Shown piece after piece: positions 38,300 through 49,879 of a DNA stretch of 64,000 bases. Within the stretch, counting starts at the first letter, position 1. Every line of letters starts with the position of its first letter. Source of the stretch: Moringa oleifera (taxonomy: Eukaryota; Streptophyta; Magnoliopsida; Brassicales; Moringaceae); NCBI GenBank assembly GCA_021397835.1, contig JAJFZO010000469.1, positions 124,001 through 188,000 on the forward strand, in the 5' to 3' direction. Both the position numbers and the translations under genes were made by a program. The notes under the pieces were generated by a model. The model was given only the letters and a program-made list of their open reading frames with translations, ran no database searches and was not told the origin of the DNA.

Positions 38300-41277
38300 A
38301 CCCTGATATACCAGGATATATGCGAGATAAGTAAGAAGAATTGAGAAAAGATGTCATTATTGAAGATAAAGAATTGAGAAAAAATGATGAATGAAGAGGT
38401 TGCTGATATATTGAAAATGAAAATGAATTAAAGCAAGTAAGTTAAAGTTGTGATATATATGATACAAGAAAATGAGATAATATTGATATCAAAACAAAGG
38501 ATATTTTAATGAAATAAGGGTCTTATAAAAAAAAGTAATTAATCTCAAATTTTTTGTGAGTGAATGAATATTTTAGACGCTTTTTGTATTTTTATTATAT
38601 AAAAAAATTACCAAATTAACAAAAAAAACTAACATAAAAATATTTAATATAATCAAAAGATATAAATAAAGTATATTATTTTTGCATCGAGCCTCAAAAA
38701 CTCAAAGTGACTTTGTCTGTATGAGATAAAATATAAAAAAATAGACAGTTGATGATCTTAAGATATAAATACATGAGGTCATTGCTCAAGTGGACTAGTT
38801 AATGTGCAACATTAAGAAAATATGTCAATGCTTTTATACTAATGTGTGGTTCATGGCAATTTTAGTGATAACACTTCTCACCCATGTAGGCAGATGAGTC
38901 GTTCAAAATAAGTTGAGTCTACTTGAACAACAGTTTTATCTTCCATTAAAGAGAAAATCTAAATCATATGCATATATATACTAAACATGAAGGGAATTAT
39001 CTGCTCTCCTCCATTTCTTTGGACCAGCATCACAATATATATATACATATATATGTATATGTTTTCTCTTTTACCAAATTTTAAACTGTGAGTCTCCTGA
39101 TTAATAACCTTTTTGAATCAAAACCTCTTTTTTATTTTTATATAGAATTATATATAGAATGATGGTAGTCCACTTAAACTACATTACCAGAAGATGACCC
39201 GAAGAATAGGTGATGTAACCTTAAGAAAACCCTAGATATAGATTTATTACTTAGTTGATGCTTGATAGCTCTTCAAGCACTCATTGCAGCAAATAGATGG
39301 TACAAGCAAGCATTTAGACACCTCTGTCTATGCCTTGGTAAGTAAGCAGTTGCATTTTTGTGTTCCAGATAACAACTTCGACATTAAGTTTAACTCTTCA
39401 ATTAGCATTCTCATTCAACTTTTCATACTTTCAATTAGATAAGAATTAGTTGTTACTTATACTTTGTATAATTCGTTTTCAATTTCAATGTGGGTAACTA
39501 ACATGGAAGAGCTAGAAAGAAGCATGAAGATTAGATTAGAAGGATATGTAAATCAAGAACATGTATTTTTTCGGTTGTAGATGAGATGTTGTACGTAGTT
39601 TGTATTAGATACTTGGTTATTGTTTACTTTGGTCATGATGGCTTTGCAATATTATTTAATGGATTATGTGTGATATTTATTCTTTCAATCATAAATATAA
39701 TTCTCGTTATTTGATGTTATTTATATAATATTTGATTAATTATTAAGAATAACAAAAATTGAACAACATAGATGGTTATATAATTTTTAAAAAATGTTCT
39801 TAAAAAGTTTCAAGAAATAAAGATTATGTAAAAATCTTATATTTATCTTATGTTACTAATCAAACCTTTATATTTAAAAGTGATAAACTGATTTATTAAT
39901 TTAGGTTAAATTGAACTTTATCAAAAAAAATTAAAAATTGAAGATATCCAAATTGAAAATCTTATATTATGAATTTTGACTTAAAATTTTTTACAAAAAT
40001 TAAAAAATATTTAAAATGCCATCACAAAAATTTTTTAAATTTTGTTTAGAACTGAAAATATATATTTTTTAGATTTATGTTATCAAATTTTTGAAAAAAT
40101 TATAAAAAATAAATGTAACATTAAAAATTATTCAAATTTAGAATGTACTCGAAATAGAATGAAATATTTATTTAAATAATTTTTGAGATATTTTTACATA
40201 AAAATATTCTTAATTTTTCAAATCTATTTGAGTTAACATTCAATTTAGATCTGATTGATAAATTAATATTTAATTTATCACTTTTTAAACATGAAGGTTT
40301 GGTTGATAATATGGATTAAATATTAAGATTTTATATAATATTTATCAAAAAAATTTTAATTGTTGATTTTCATATTGGTTATGAACTTAATTATATTGTT
40401 TTTATTTTTTTAAAAAATAGTCTTTGTTATCATGCTTTCAAAAACTATTATAAAATTAAAATGACTCTTTTCAGTGACAAGTTTAAAAACTGTCACGATC
40501 TTGTGATAATTTTTAATTTATCATAAAATTATAATGTTTTTAAAATCATAAAATTTATGAGGATGAATATAATGATGCTTTAAAAACTGGCATAAATTAT
40601 AATGTTTATTATGATATTTTTTATTGTTATAATAGTTTTTTTTTAGTAGCGTCGATTAATTCCTGTAAGTAGGATCTTGCTTGGTAATAATATCTATTTG
40701 AGGTTACAAGTAATTCCTACACAAGTTAATTCCAACATAGCTTAATTGAAGAACTGACTGCCAACATATTCCATATGTGCTTCATATTTCATTTAGGGAT
40801 CTTCTTGGAGGAAAATTGAATGTATTAAAGCTGGGGGGAGATGGCTGATCAGTTGGAATTAAGATTAATAGGAGTTAACATTAGCAAGAGGGGTGCGTTG
40901 GCTTCTTTGGAAGAAGAGCTGCAGGCATTTAGATAAAGGTTAGCAGCTCAGTGAGTGTCTAAATTCAGGAGGCTAAATATGTTAAGTTCAATTGGTTAAA
41001 ATCCACTGATTCATTTACTGACAGAGCCCTTGACTACTAAATATGAATTAAAGCACAGAGCACTTACAAAGTGACAAGATTTTTTTATCCACTGGAAATT
41101 TTTCAAGCAAAATCAATAAGTTGCATCACAATGCACATCTCATTAGCTCGCTGGACTTGCACAGTAGCCAAAAAAAAAATCCAATCTACAACACCAAACA
41201 TTTCAAACTGAAGACAGCTTTTGGGAACCACTTACAGAAGCAAATATCTCAAATGCAAGCATGACTCAGGTGAAATT
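38300..41277. other. AT-rich unassigned DNA with a possible transposon terminus
   Basis: No gene recognised. The stretch 40480-40650 has inverted words (GTGACAAGTTTAAAAACTGT, then TCACGATC, TTATCATAAAATTATAATG) and ends TTTTTTTTTAGTAGCG at 40649, resembling the right end of a CACTA-like element or a MITE. A matching left end was not found. The final ~100 bp is the 3' flank of the fasciclin gene. Confidence 0.35.
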
Positions 41278-42348
41278 CTAAAATGGCAGCCCTATGGCAA
41301 GCACAATTAACCAGAAAGTGGACAACGCAAATATGTATCTTCCAGTCTGGTAGTGGTTGCCTTCAAGCCCAGATGAATGTACGTGCTGTTCTTCTGTCCT
41401 TCTGGGCGCTAGAATAATCCCATCTAGCCCATGGACGACGAGCCAATTGGTCACATATATGTCCCCAGCAACAACCGAAACTCCATTCAGTCTCAAATTA
41501 CCACCGGATCTTGTTATGTTGATCCTAAATGTCTCCATATATGTTGGCAACTCCACCCCATCATCGAGACTAACCAGATCACTCCATGTTATCTTGCAGG
41601 GCACAAAATGACTAAGAAACAAAGACGGGTACTCATTAAACTGACACAAATGATCAATAAATGAATCATCAACAGGAGCAAATACAGTCAACAAAGCCTG
41701 GTTCCCAATCCTCCCGACCTGCATATCAAGAAACCCAGCCATAATAGAATACCCTCTTGACTTCAAAGCCTGAGAAGCTCGTTTAAAGGAGTACTCATCA
41801 GAGGAACCCATTGAATCGTCATTCATCGACGCTCGACATCTAACAGTTCCACTGCTAGGACTCTGTATCGGGCTTGAAAGCTGAAAATTAGGATGGAAAA
41901 AGTCCTCAATCCTAAAGATGACCAAGGACCCATCATCATACAAGGGATACCCCTCAACCTTGACACCGTTGAGCGAGACACGATTATCTGACGGCAAGGT
42001 GGTGACAATGAGGGAGCGGTTATGGGACATAGTAGGGATCTTAGCGCCAGAGAAGAGAGACCTGAGGGTTTGGAGAGAGAGATAGAGGGGAGAGAAGTGG
42101 AGTTGGAGGAGATAGAGTGGAGGTTGACCCGATTTGGCGAAGACGGCGTCTGGTGGAGTGAAAATGGTCAGAGAGGGAGACTGTGGGACTAAGACTTGGG
42201 AGCCAAACTCCAGAGTGAGGGCCATCGAAAGGAAGCCGGCGTTCGCGAGTATTCCCACTGCATCAGGAACGGATTCAGGGGGAAGAGCAAAGGAGCGAGG
42301 GAGAAGAGAGAGGAGCAGGAGGAGACAGAAGAGAAGCTTGGTCACCAT
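41278..42348 (-). CDS. Fasciclin-like arabinogalactan protein, FLA19/20/21-like
   Basis: Single exon, 356 residues, on the - strand. Residues 1-21 (TKLLFCLLLLLSLLPRSFA) form a secretion signal. Fasciclin domain 1 covers about 22-150, with the H1 box LTIFTPPDAVF at 60-70 and SLNGVKVEGYPLYDDGSLVI. Domain 2 covers about 186-313, with H1 box LTVFAPVDDSF at 220-230, HFVPCKI and VVHGLDGIILAP. N-glycosylation sites are NRS (110-112) and NIT (276-278). Only a short Ser/Pro segment (SSPIQSPSSG, about 158-167) could carry arabinogalactan. The hydrophobic C-terminus (YIFALSTFWLIVLAIGLPF, 338-356) may direct a GPI anchor or be a membrane tail. Role, from the family: cell-surface adhesion or wall signalling. 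It stands alone amid transposon DNA, with no visible coding damage. Confidence 0.88.
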   Translation of the reverse strand: MVTKLLFCLLLLLSLLPRSFALPPESVPDAVGILANAGFLSMALTLEFGSQVLVPQSPSLTIFTPPDAVFAKSGQPPLYLLQLHFSPLYLSLQTLRSLFSGAKIPTMSHNRSLIVTTLPSDNRVSLNGVKVEGYPLYDDGSLVIFRIEDFFHPNFQLSSPIQSPSSGTVRCRASMNDDSMGSSDEYSFKRASQALKSRGYSIMAGFLDMQVGRIGNQALLTVFAPVDDSFIDHLCQFNEYPSLFLSHFVPCKITWSDLVSLDDGVELPTYMETFRINITRSGGNLRLNGVSVVAGDIYVTNWLVVHGLDGIILAPRRTEEQHVHSSGLEGNHYQTGRYIFALSTFWLIVLAIGLPF

Positions 42349-44340
42349 TGCTAGAGCTTTCGCTTTGCAGGAGCTGGGGTTTGGTTATTGTGTTATGTGA
42401 ATTTGTTTGTTGCAGAGGCCATTGCTGTCTGGGCATACACGGCGAGGGAGAGGAGGGCAGTGGCTTTGGAGGGAAAGACTTTGGGTGGAGTTCTTTAGCG
42501 ACGTGGCGAAGCGGTATTTGTCAATCCAAACGGGGAATATGGAGTTTGTTGACGGGCCCGCCTTAACGGTTTTGCGTTATTATGTAAATGGCAGAATTGT
42601 CCTCATCAGATGTTCAGTTGTCTTCCTCAGTCCCGTTTTCCATTATACAAAAATTACATTTACTTACTTGAGGTTTGAAGAAGAAAACCGATTGTAATCA
42701 CATTATTTCCTAAATTTGAATTAGTATTATATCTACTATTGATCTGATTTTTCCATTCTTACCAAAATGTTGTTTTTAAGATAAATTTTTACCCAAATGT
42801 TTTTTTTTTAAATAAATTCTTACCAAAATGTTGAATGAACAGTAAAAAGGCAAATGTTTTTCAAAGGAATGCTAAGCAAAATTAACGGAAATGAAAGTAA
42901 AAGAATTAATATAGTATTCATAAGTTACCATTCTTTAGCAACCTAACCATGACAGTGAGATGAATTTTAAAAACAAAAAAATCTCATTTTAAATGCGTTA
43001 TATATATATATATATACACATGTTGTATAAAAATTAAAATTGTAAAAAAAATTCACGATTAACAATGGTGTTTACTTACCGTTTTGAAAGAATGAACTGT
43101 GATAGTAGTAAAAATTATTCATGGTTCAGTAAACCCTTCTCTTTCTGTTTCAGAATAATAAATTATTTTATTATAAATATTATTTTTATTAAAATTCAAT
43201 TATTTTTAAATATTTTAATACAACTCTTTATCCATGATTTTAATAAAATTATAGATAAAAGAGTGTTTAAATACCTTTTAAATATATTAATTATTTTTTT
43301 AAACAATTGTTGAACACTATGTTTGGTGTATATAAATATCAAAATTGTTCTTTTGGTACAACAAGGAGGATGAGAAGAATACAAAGAGACCTTATAAATC
43401 AGCAATCTCTGTGCACTCAACGTCATTTTCCCTCCATGTTAACATAGCATTACAAATTTTTTCACATAAAAATCCAAAAATATAAAAGGAAAAATAATCC
43501 AAATAAATAATAAGACGTTACAATTTATGAAACCTGCACGTACCCTCGTTTTAACTTTGCCTTGTTCATATGTAAAACGAACGCCACAGCTTATTAATTA
43601 AACTCTCATCCAACCATCCCAAATTTGAGTAATCATTGCATGCAAACACAAGATATTGTGGAATTCCATATAAGAGTAAGTTCCTCGACCTCCATGTGAA
43701 CCTGTGCTGCCTACGGAGTATACAAATTTTACCATCCATCTTCACAATCTTATGTTGCTAACTCATTCACAAACCATTCTCCCACTTCCTTTCTCATCAT
43801 TAAGTGCCAAGTGAACATGAATTTCAAATCCACATGTGAACACATACAATCGCTGAACCACTTATCCCCCACATAAATTAACATGCATTTGTATGTACAT
43901 ACAAAAGCTTCAAACTCTTTCATCACTATCCAAGCAGCATGCAAAACCTAATGCCAAGTTGAAGGTGGTGGCAATTATGTGAGCTATCTCGCAATTATGA
44001 GGCTTTTGTTTGTCCCGATTCAAATTTCTTGCAGCCCATCTAGCTAGAAAGCAAACCTACAGAAAAAATGCTAACACGTCATCTACAACAACCATTAAAA
44101 CAATTCTCAGCATTCAACAACCCAAAAAATAAAGAGAACCTGCTATAACATACCGTAATTTCTAATTGTTAATTCGATTAAGCTCTATATATTAAAACAT
44201 GTAAAGAAAAAAGCACACACATTTAAGAAGTAATAAGTAGATACACAAAATCATAACCACAGTCTTCCTCCCTATTCTCTTTCGGAAATGTAACAAAGAC
44301 CATTATAGGCCAAACTAAAAGCATCATCGGAAAACCAAAG
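42349..44340. other. Upstream flank of the fasciclin gene and AT-rich DNA
   Basis: The first ~250 bp (to about 42600) is GC-richer and is the likely promoter and 5' UTR of the fasciclin gene. Beyond lie imperfect repeats of TAAATT(C/T)TTACC(A/C)AAATG (42755-42835), an (AT)n run at 42998-43016, and a 64-codon - strand frame at 43750-43944 with no family I recognise. Confidence 0.45.
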
Positions 44341-44360
44341 CATTTCGACCAGGCCTTTAC

Positions 44361-44670
44361 TTGAGAATCATGATGGTTACAGCCACTAAATTGAGGAACA
44401 AATTCAGCAAGTTTCGCCTTGAAAGCACTGATGCAATTGTAGTTCGTCCTGAGGACCAAAATTTCCTTAATAACTCACCAAAAGTAAGTACAAGCTCACC
44501 CTGCACAACTATATGTTCAAAATTTATGTCTAGAGTTTGAAGAAGAAATAAAAATACATGGATATGGAAGAGAAAACTAAATGAATTTGCTGAACCACCT
44601 ACGTGCATTCCTACAGGATTATCTTTGTTGATCACATCAATATCAAGAAATACTTAAAAATAGGAGGGGT
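44361..44670 (-). pseudogene. Ubiquitin-specific protease (UBP/USP, peptidase C19) gene fragment with retained intron
   Basis: Read on the - strand. The first piece, ending at 44603, reads FLDIDVINKDNPVGMH and is followed by a 102-bp intron (44602-44501) with GTAGGT donor and TTGTGCAG acceptor. The second exon (44500-44361) reads GELVLTFGELLRKFWSSGRT and then TIAS, slips frame by one base, and continues AFKAKLAEFVPQFSGCNHHD, then SQ, and a GTAAAG donor. This matches the YFL..INxxNPLGMxGE / FGxLLRKLW / PxxFKxKLAxFAPQFSGYNQHDSQ region after the Cys box of plant UBP5/8/9/10-type enzymes. The Cys and His catalytic boxes and the following exon (ELLAFLLDGLHEDLN in relatives) are absent nearby. Because it keeps introns it came from genomic DNA, not from retrocopied mRNA. 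Confidence 0.8.
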
Positions 44671-45810
44671 ATGACTAAGAAAGTATTTTTCAAATTCTGT
44701 AATCCTGCATAATTTTCTTGTCATAGTCGGATTTTTTTTTTTTGATGAAATCTGAATTAAAGAAATTTTAGAAAAATAAAAAGTTGACATCAATCTTTTT
44801 TTTTTATAATGTAATTGGTCATTAATTTTATTTTAAAATTTTTTATCTTTACTAAAAATTCTCAGATCGGGAGTCAGTTACGTGTAGAAAAAGATTAACA
44901 TCCAAACAAACGTCTAAAAATTAATATCATTTAAACTGAATGATCTTGTATCTTAAATAGTTTAATTTAATATTGATTTAAAATATAACATATATATATA
45001 TATATATATATAAGATTAGATTAATTTCACTAAATATCTAGATTTTAGGAGAAGAGCCACATTAAACTTAATCGAAAAGTAGCAAATCTCAAAATAATTT
45101 ACTAACACCCAAATTTTGCTCTCACTAAAAATCTAGAGAAAAAGTGTTACGGTGATCGTGCATCTTAAAGAACAGTAGTGTTGCTTTAAAGAAGACTTTG
45201 GAAAATAATGCTTAAAATGGGTTTAATGATGAAAAAACTATTTAGAGAAACTCAATGAATTTGACTGAGTTACATGGATTATCATTTGAGGTCTTCCCGA
45301 ACTGCCATTGCAAGACTCCACATCCAGTAGCACCTATAAAGTTTCTCTAAATTAAAACGGTTACTTCTGAATTGGGTTCGATATATCAAATATGGAATTA
45401 CACACGTTGAGAGATCTAGAAATGATTTAAAGATTTCCATTTGGCCTTAACTCCATATTTTTTGCTTAAGAGAAAGATTAAGCTAAGGTCAAAAATTTTT
45501 CACGATTAGGGTTTGGAGTTAGAAACCCTGTTTAGAATTTCCTTCATCCAGCTCAAGTTTAGGAGTCTCTTTATCATTAAGTTTTAAAAACTAATGCCAT
45601 TTATATTAGGATTTTCCATTTTTAGAATTAAGGTCAAAAATTTATGCCAATACAACCCAAAATCGGGTTTCTTTGTATCATCAGGGTTTAAAGTTAAAAA
45701 GTTTAGATCAAGAATTTCTACAATTAAGTCCAAGATTGCGATTTCTCTGAATAATGAGATTTAAAATTCAAAACTTAGATCGAGAATTAGAGTCTACCAT
45801 AAGAATACCT
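44671..45810. other. AT-rich unassigned DNA
   Basis: Contains an (AT)n run at about 44990-45012, and repeated phrases such as AAGGTCAAAAATTT and GGGTTT(A/G)(A/G)AGTTA at 45480-45760 that suggest an old, badly decayed tandem array. No coding signal. Confidence 0.4.
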
Positions 45811-46200
45811 TTCTGAAGGAAAGTTTACCCTATGACTAGGGAAGAGTCTGAGATTTATAAAATAAACTACAAGATAGATTTCCTAAGAGGGAGAATCTAT
45901 GAAGCGACCTCTTAGAAGTGAAAAGTAAAATGTCAAAGTACATATTTTGTATTTTTGACACGTATCCTAGGGAGAGTCTATGCTCTTCCTTGAAAAAGTC
46001 TACTTGTAACTAAGGAATAGTCTGAAATTTTCAAATGTTAGTGAGAGAAAATCTGTATAAGGATACAAAAATGAATACTATAACATTAACAAAAGAACTT
46101 ATATTTACAGAAAGTAGACTCTTTAGACATTTGTTTTGCATTTTTAATAAGCTTCCCTGAAAAAGTTTACCATGTGCCTGGAGAGGTCTAAAATTTCAAA
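45811..46200. repeat. ~170-bp degenerate tandem repeat, 2-3 copies
   Basis: The phrase TGAA(G/A)(G/A)AAAGT(T/C)TAC followed by AGG(G/A)A(A/G)AGTCTGA(G/A)ATTT occurs at about 45814, 45991 and 46158. Between these, CATATTTTGTATTTTTGAC and CATTTGTTTTGCATTTTTAA correspond. Confidence 0.6.
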
Positions 46201-48000
46201 GGAAAATCACAAAAATCAAAATCCACTTTCATTTTTTCCATCTTTGCTTTGGTACAAAGATTTTTTGGTTTGCCCTCTGCTTCAACTACTTGAGGGTGGA
46301 GACTTCTAGTGTCAATTCAGCTCCTATTTTCTCAACCTCTTTAATAATTTTTTTGACTTTCTTGAATATAGATTCAATCTGGCTTTGAATCTTGTATTTT
46401 TCTGATATTAGAGTGGACTCTTGAGCAACATATAAAAAAGAGATTTATGAGTCAACAATGAAGAGGAAAATATAAAGTTTTCTTTTTTTTTTTTTTTTTG
46501 TTAATCAAGCATAAAGATACCTCGGCCAATAAGGTAGACATCTTTTCTAGATGCATCCTCTTCTTGTCTAATAAGGCTAAAGAGGTTAAAGCTAGCAGCA
46601 CCATTTCTTGAATAAAGTGCTTGATCTTCTGAGCTTAAAAAGTGGTGATAACTACTGCAGAAGCCTACAAAGATCACCATACGATAAGGTATATTCCGTT
46701 TGGGTGCTCAACTTTTACAGCAAGAATTCTGCCATCTTAACTTTATTGGAGGAAAAACTAGGAGGCATCTTCTTAGCTAATTCAGCCACCTTGCCAAAAC
46801 TTTTCTTTCTTGTTCTAGACATTATTACGAAATGATCTACTATAGAAATAAAAAAAAGTTGGAGTCAGGCTTTTAAAAATAAATTCATAAATAAAAAGGA
46901 ATAAGCTTACTTGATGATGAAGAAATTCTAGCTCATTTATGAGGAGAGGTTAGGTAGCATCTCTAGGTTGAAGTCTCTTGATGGGGTAGGGGATGCCAAG
47001 AATAGGAAAAGTTGAACTGTCTGAAGTAGTCTCTGACGGAGAGTTTGCCTTTTAAGGAAAAAGAGCAAGATAAAAGGTAAGATATTCCTCAAGGGTAGAC
47101 ACTAGATTAAGCTATTGATTTATGAGGGTAAAATGTACTCTTATTATCTAGGAACCACTAAAAAAGGATATAGGCAGAGTTTTTTTGCTACATGCTAAGG
47201 TCTACTAGAAAGTGTCAAGAAGCTCACTTAAAGTGATGTTAACACCATACTTTCAGTCAGGGTGAGACCGTTGGTTGATCTTAAGAGGAATTATATTCTA
47301 TAACACCTAAGAATATGTTTGTATTTAATGTTTTACTGCTTGTCAAAGATAAAAAGTGAAGGCCTCTTTGATGAAAAATACAAAAAATTTCATAGGGTGT
47401 CCTAGGTCACTTTATAACTACTTCAGTAAAAAAAAAAAAATTATAGAAAAAACTAAGGATGATAAATCCATTACCCTTAAGTCTAAATGTATTGCAAAGA
47501 AGGTTACAAAGATTCTTTGTGAGTTGGGAACTGATTGTGAAGGAGATAACCAATAATTTTCATAAGTTACTCTGAATGATGTGTTTAAAGGATGTCTCAA
47601 ACCTTCTTTGAGATATTCCTCAAACACACAAAGGATGCTTGGCTTTTTAGCCTAGGGTCTTTCATCTTGGTGGGTATAATTATGCTTACCGAGGTAGGGA
47701 TCCCATATGTCTTTTTAATCCTATCTAAATCCCCAGTAATAATCATTATAGGACCTACAAATTCTATACTAGCTAAAGTAAAGGAAAAGTATAAAGTAAA
47801 GGAAAGTGAGAGTTTACCTAGAGAGTGAAGATGTTGCTAGGAAGATGAGGGTTATTTTTGACTTGATTCAAAGGATTTAAATAAAGTAAAATATGATTTC
47901 TTAGGCAAAACAACGAGGAAGACTGTAAAAAAGACTTAGAAAAGTGAAAGAAAACCTTTTAAAAAAAGAATTAGCCATTATGTCTAAAAATAGTTTCTTT
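46201..48000. pseudogene. Decayed repeat DNA with short broken reading frames
   Basis: The - strand near 46820-46560 reads FGKVAELAKKMPPSFS and, after stops, HFIQEMVLLALTSLALLDKK, in the style of the coiled-coil part of plant gypsy-type gag ORFs. The + strand frame at 47592-47828 (AWLFSLGSFILVGIIMLTEV) has no recognisable family. No intact gene. The assignment as retroelement debris is inference. Confidence 0.3.
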
Positions 48001-48009
48001 GGAAGCAAC

Positions 48010-48425
48010 ATTGATGACATGGCAAGGTGTCAACAGTAGAGTTAATGATGTGGCACATGGTCATTAAAAGCAAACTTAATAGCGTTGCAAGGTATCAGCA
48101 TCAGATCTAATGATATGGCACATCATTATTGGGAGCGACGTCGATGATGTGATAGGACATCGATAACAAGTTAATGATATGGCACGTTGTCATTAAAAGC
48201 AACATCGATGATGTGGCAAGGTAACAGTAGCAGAGCTGATGATGTGGCATATCACCATTCAAAGCAGTGTTGATGAAGTGGTAGGACATTGATAACATAT
48301 CTAATGACATGGCATATTATAATTGGAAGTAATGCTATTGATGTGGTAGGGTATTAGCAGCAAAACCAATGATATGGCACTTGCTCATAAAGGTGATGCT
48401 ATTGAGGAGGCAATGCTCTAAGAAA
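48010..48425. repeat. 65-bp tandem repeat, about 6 copies, each made of two related halves
   Basis: The phrase AATGATATGGCAC (variants GATGATGTGGCAT, AATGACATGGCAT) recurs at 48044, 48109, 48173, 48238, 48303 and 48368 (spacing 64-65 bp). Midway between these, a second related phrase (CATCGATGATGTGGCAAGGT and variants) recurs, so the 65-bp unit looks like two diverged ~32-bp halves. Confidence 0.88.
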
Positions 48426-49621
48426 GGAAATTGATGATCTAGTAGGATGTTCAAAGGCAGCTTAGTAACACAACCCATATATTAATGTCACTCGATTTTT
48501 CGCCAAATTGAGTAAAATTTGAGTTAAAAATTATAGAAAAAAGGGTCAAATAATGAAGTAGACTATAAACTTTCTCAAATTACGAAGGTGGATCTAAAAA
48601 TTGGAAGAATTCGATAACTACACTGGTAGCCACCTCGACCTTGCCCAGTTTGTAAGGGGATGTTAAGCGCACTACACCTGCCCACTACTTGATGCTAACT
48701 TGCAGTAATTACTCCTTATCAATAGTAACTTAAGCGCAAAGATTGAATTGTAATTTAACAAACTTTTTTTATTGATGACGATTAAATGAATTTTTTTATA
48801 AATTTAAATAAAGATTCAAGAAATCACCATACAAAACGAACAGAAGCTCCACTTCAAAAATGCTTCTCCATATATTGCAAAAAAACTTTCTAAAAGAAAA
48901 AAGACTAAAGCGAAATGGCTATTTTAACAACTCAAACAAAAACTCTCTTTACCAACTCTCAATATTTTAGAAACTCTCTACCCTGCTTGATTCTTAACTG
49001 GTGAATGCAGGAATCTATTGGGTGCTTATAGGCAACTTTAGCCAGATGAAAAAGGTTTAACCGGATGAACAAGGCTTAGCATATAATCGGTGTTTCTTAG
49101 GGTCAACCTAAATCCACGTTTTCATTGAAGTTTTCTAGGTTCAAATCCATTTTTAAACTCTAGAGTCCTCAATTCAAGATTGGACATGGATCGGGTTGTA
49201 GGGTCAGATAAGCTAGGCCTTTGGGTCAAAACTAAAATTGGGTCATCTATTAAGAACTGTTGGTTTTTTTGGAATGTGGATTTATTTGGTTTTCGAAATG
49301 AGAGGAAGAATAAGAGATATAGCTCTTGAAACTTGAAATTGCTTTGAATAGCTTGCAAAGACTTTCTTTGCTACATTGATGAAGGTTCTATTTATGAGAG
49401 AAAATAAATAACCAAGATCTAAAATTGTACTTATCTAAATATCTAAATTAAAGATTATCTTCATCTAAAATTTAAACTACTTGATAAAGTAAAAGAATAA
49501 ATCTTTTTTGGATATGCAGCAGATAAGGCATCTGTTTTGCTAACAAGAACACGCCGATAATGGCTCGTTTTCAACAGCTTTTTCTCAACAAGCGGTTCAT
49601 ATTTGTTCTCAAAGCCTCGTC
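48426..49621. other. Unassigned DNA between the 65-bp array and the gag-like ORF
   Basis: No gene recognised. The stretch 49000-49400 contains short repeated phrases (CAACTTTAGCCAGATGAA, AAGGTTTAACCGGATGAA) and could be LTR or leader sequence of the element downstream, but no ends could be set. Confidence 0.35.
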
Positions 49622-49879
49622 GTGCCTTATATAAACTTCTTATTTGAAACCAAAATCATTTTCCCTTATTTTACTTTCTCTTTCACATCTGCTGAACCCG
49701 ATGCTTGCTCTCAGCAATCTCTTCTCTTCAATCTGCTCTCCATGTTCTCAACCCGCCCTTCAGTAAGCTTTCATATCAATCCTTTTTCCTCTTTTGATCT
49801 TTTTATAGCCACAATAGCCCTTAAAGCACATGACCTCATCAAGCAAAGGGAGATCTATTATATTCCTGATTCATTTAAG

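Noticed and set aside
43750..43944. 64-codon - strand frame near the UBP fragment
   Set aside because: Does not continue the UBP protein in any frame and matches no family I know.
47592..47828. 78-codon frame with hydrophobic segment
   Set aside because: No homolog recognised, no promoter or splice context, and it lies within repeat debris.
18638..48425. CRISPR-like arrays
   Set aside because: The tandem arrays have no unique spacers between constant repeats, and the genome is a plant's.
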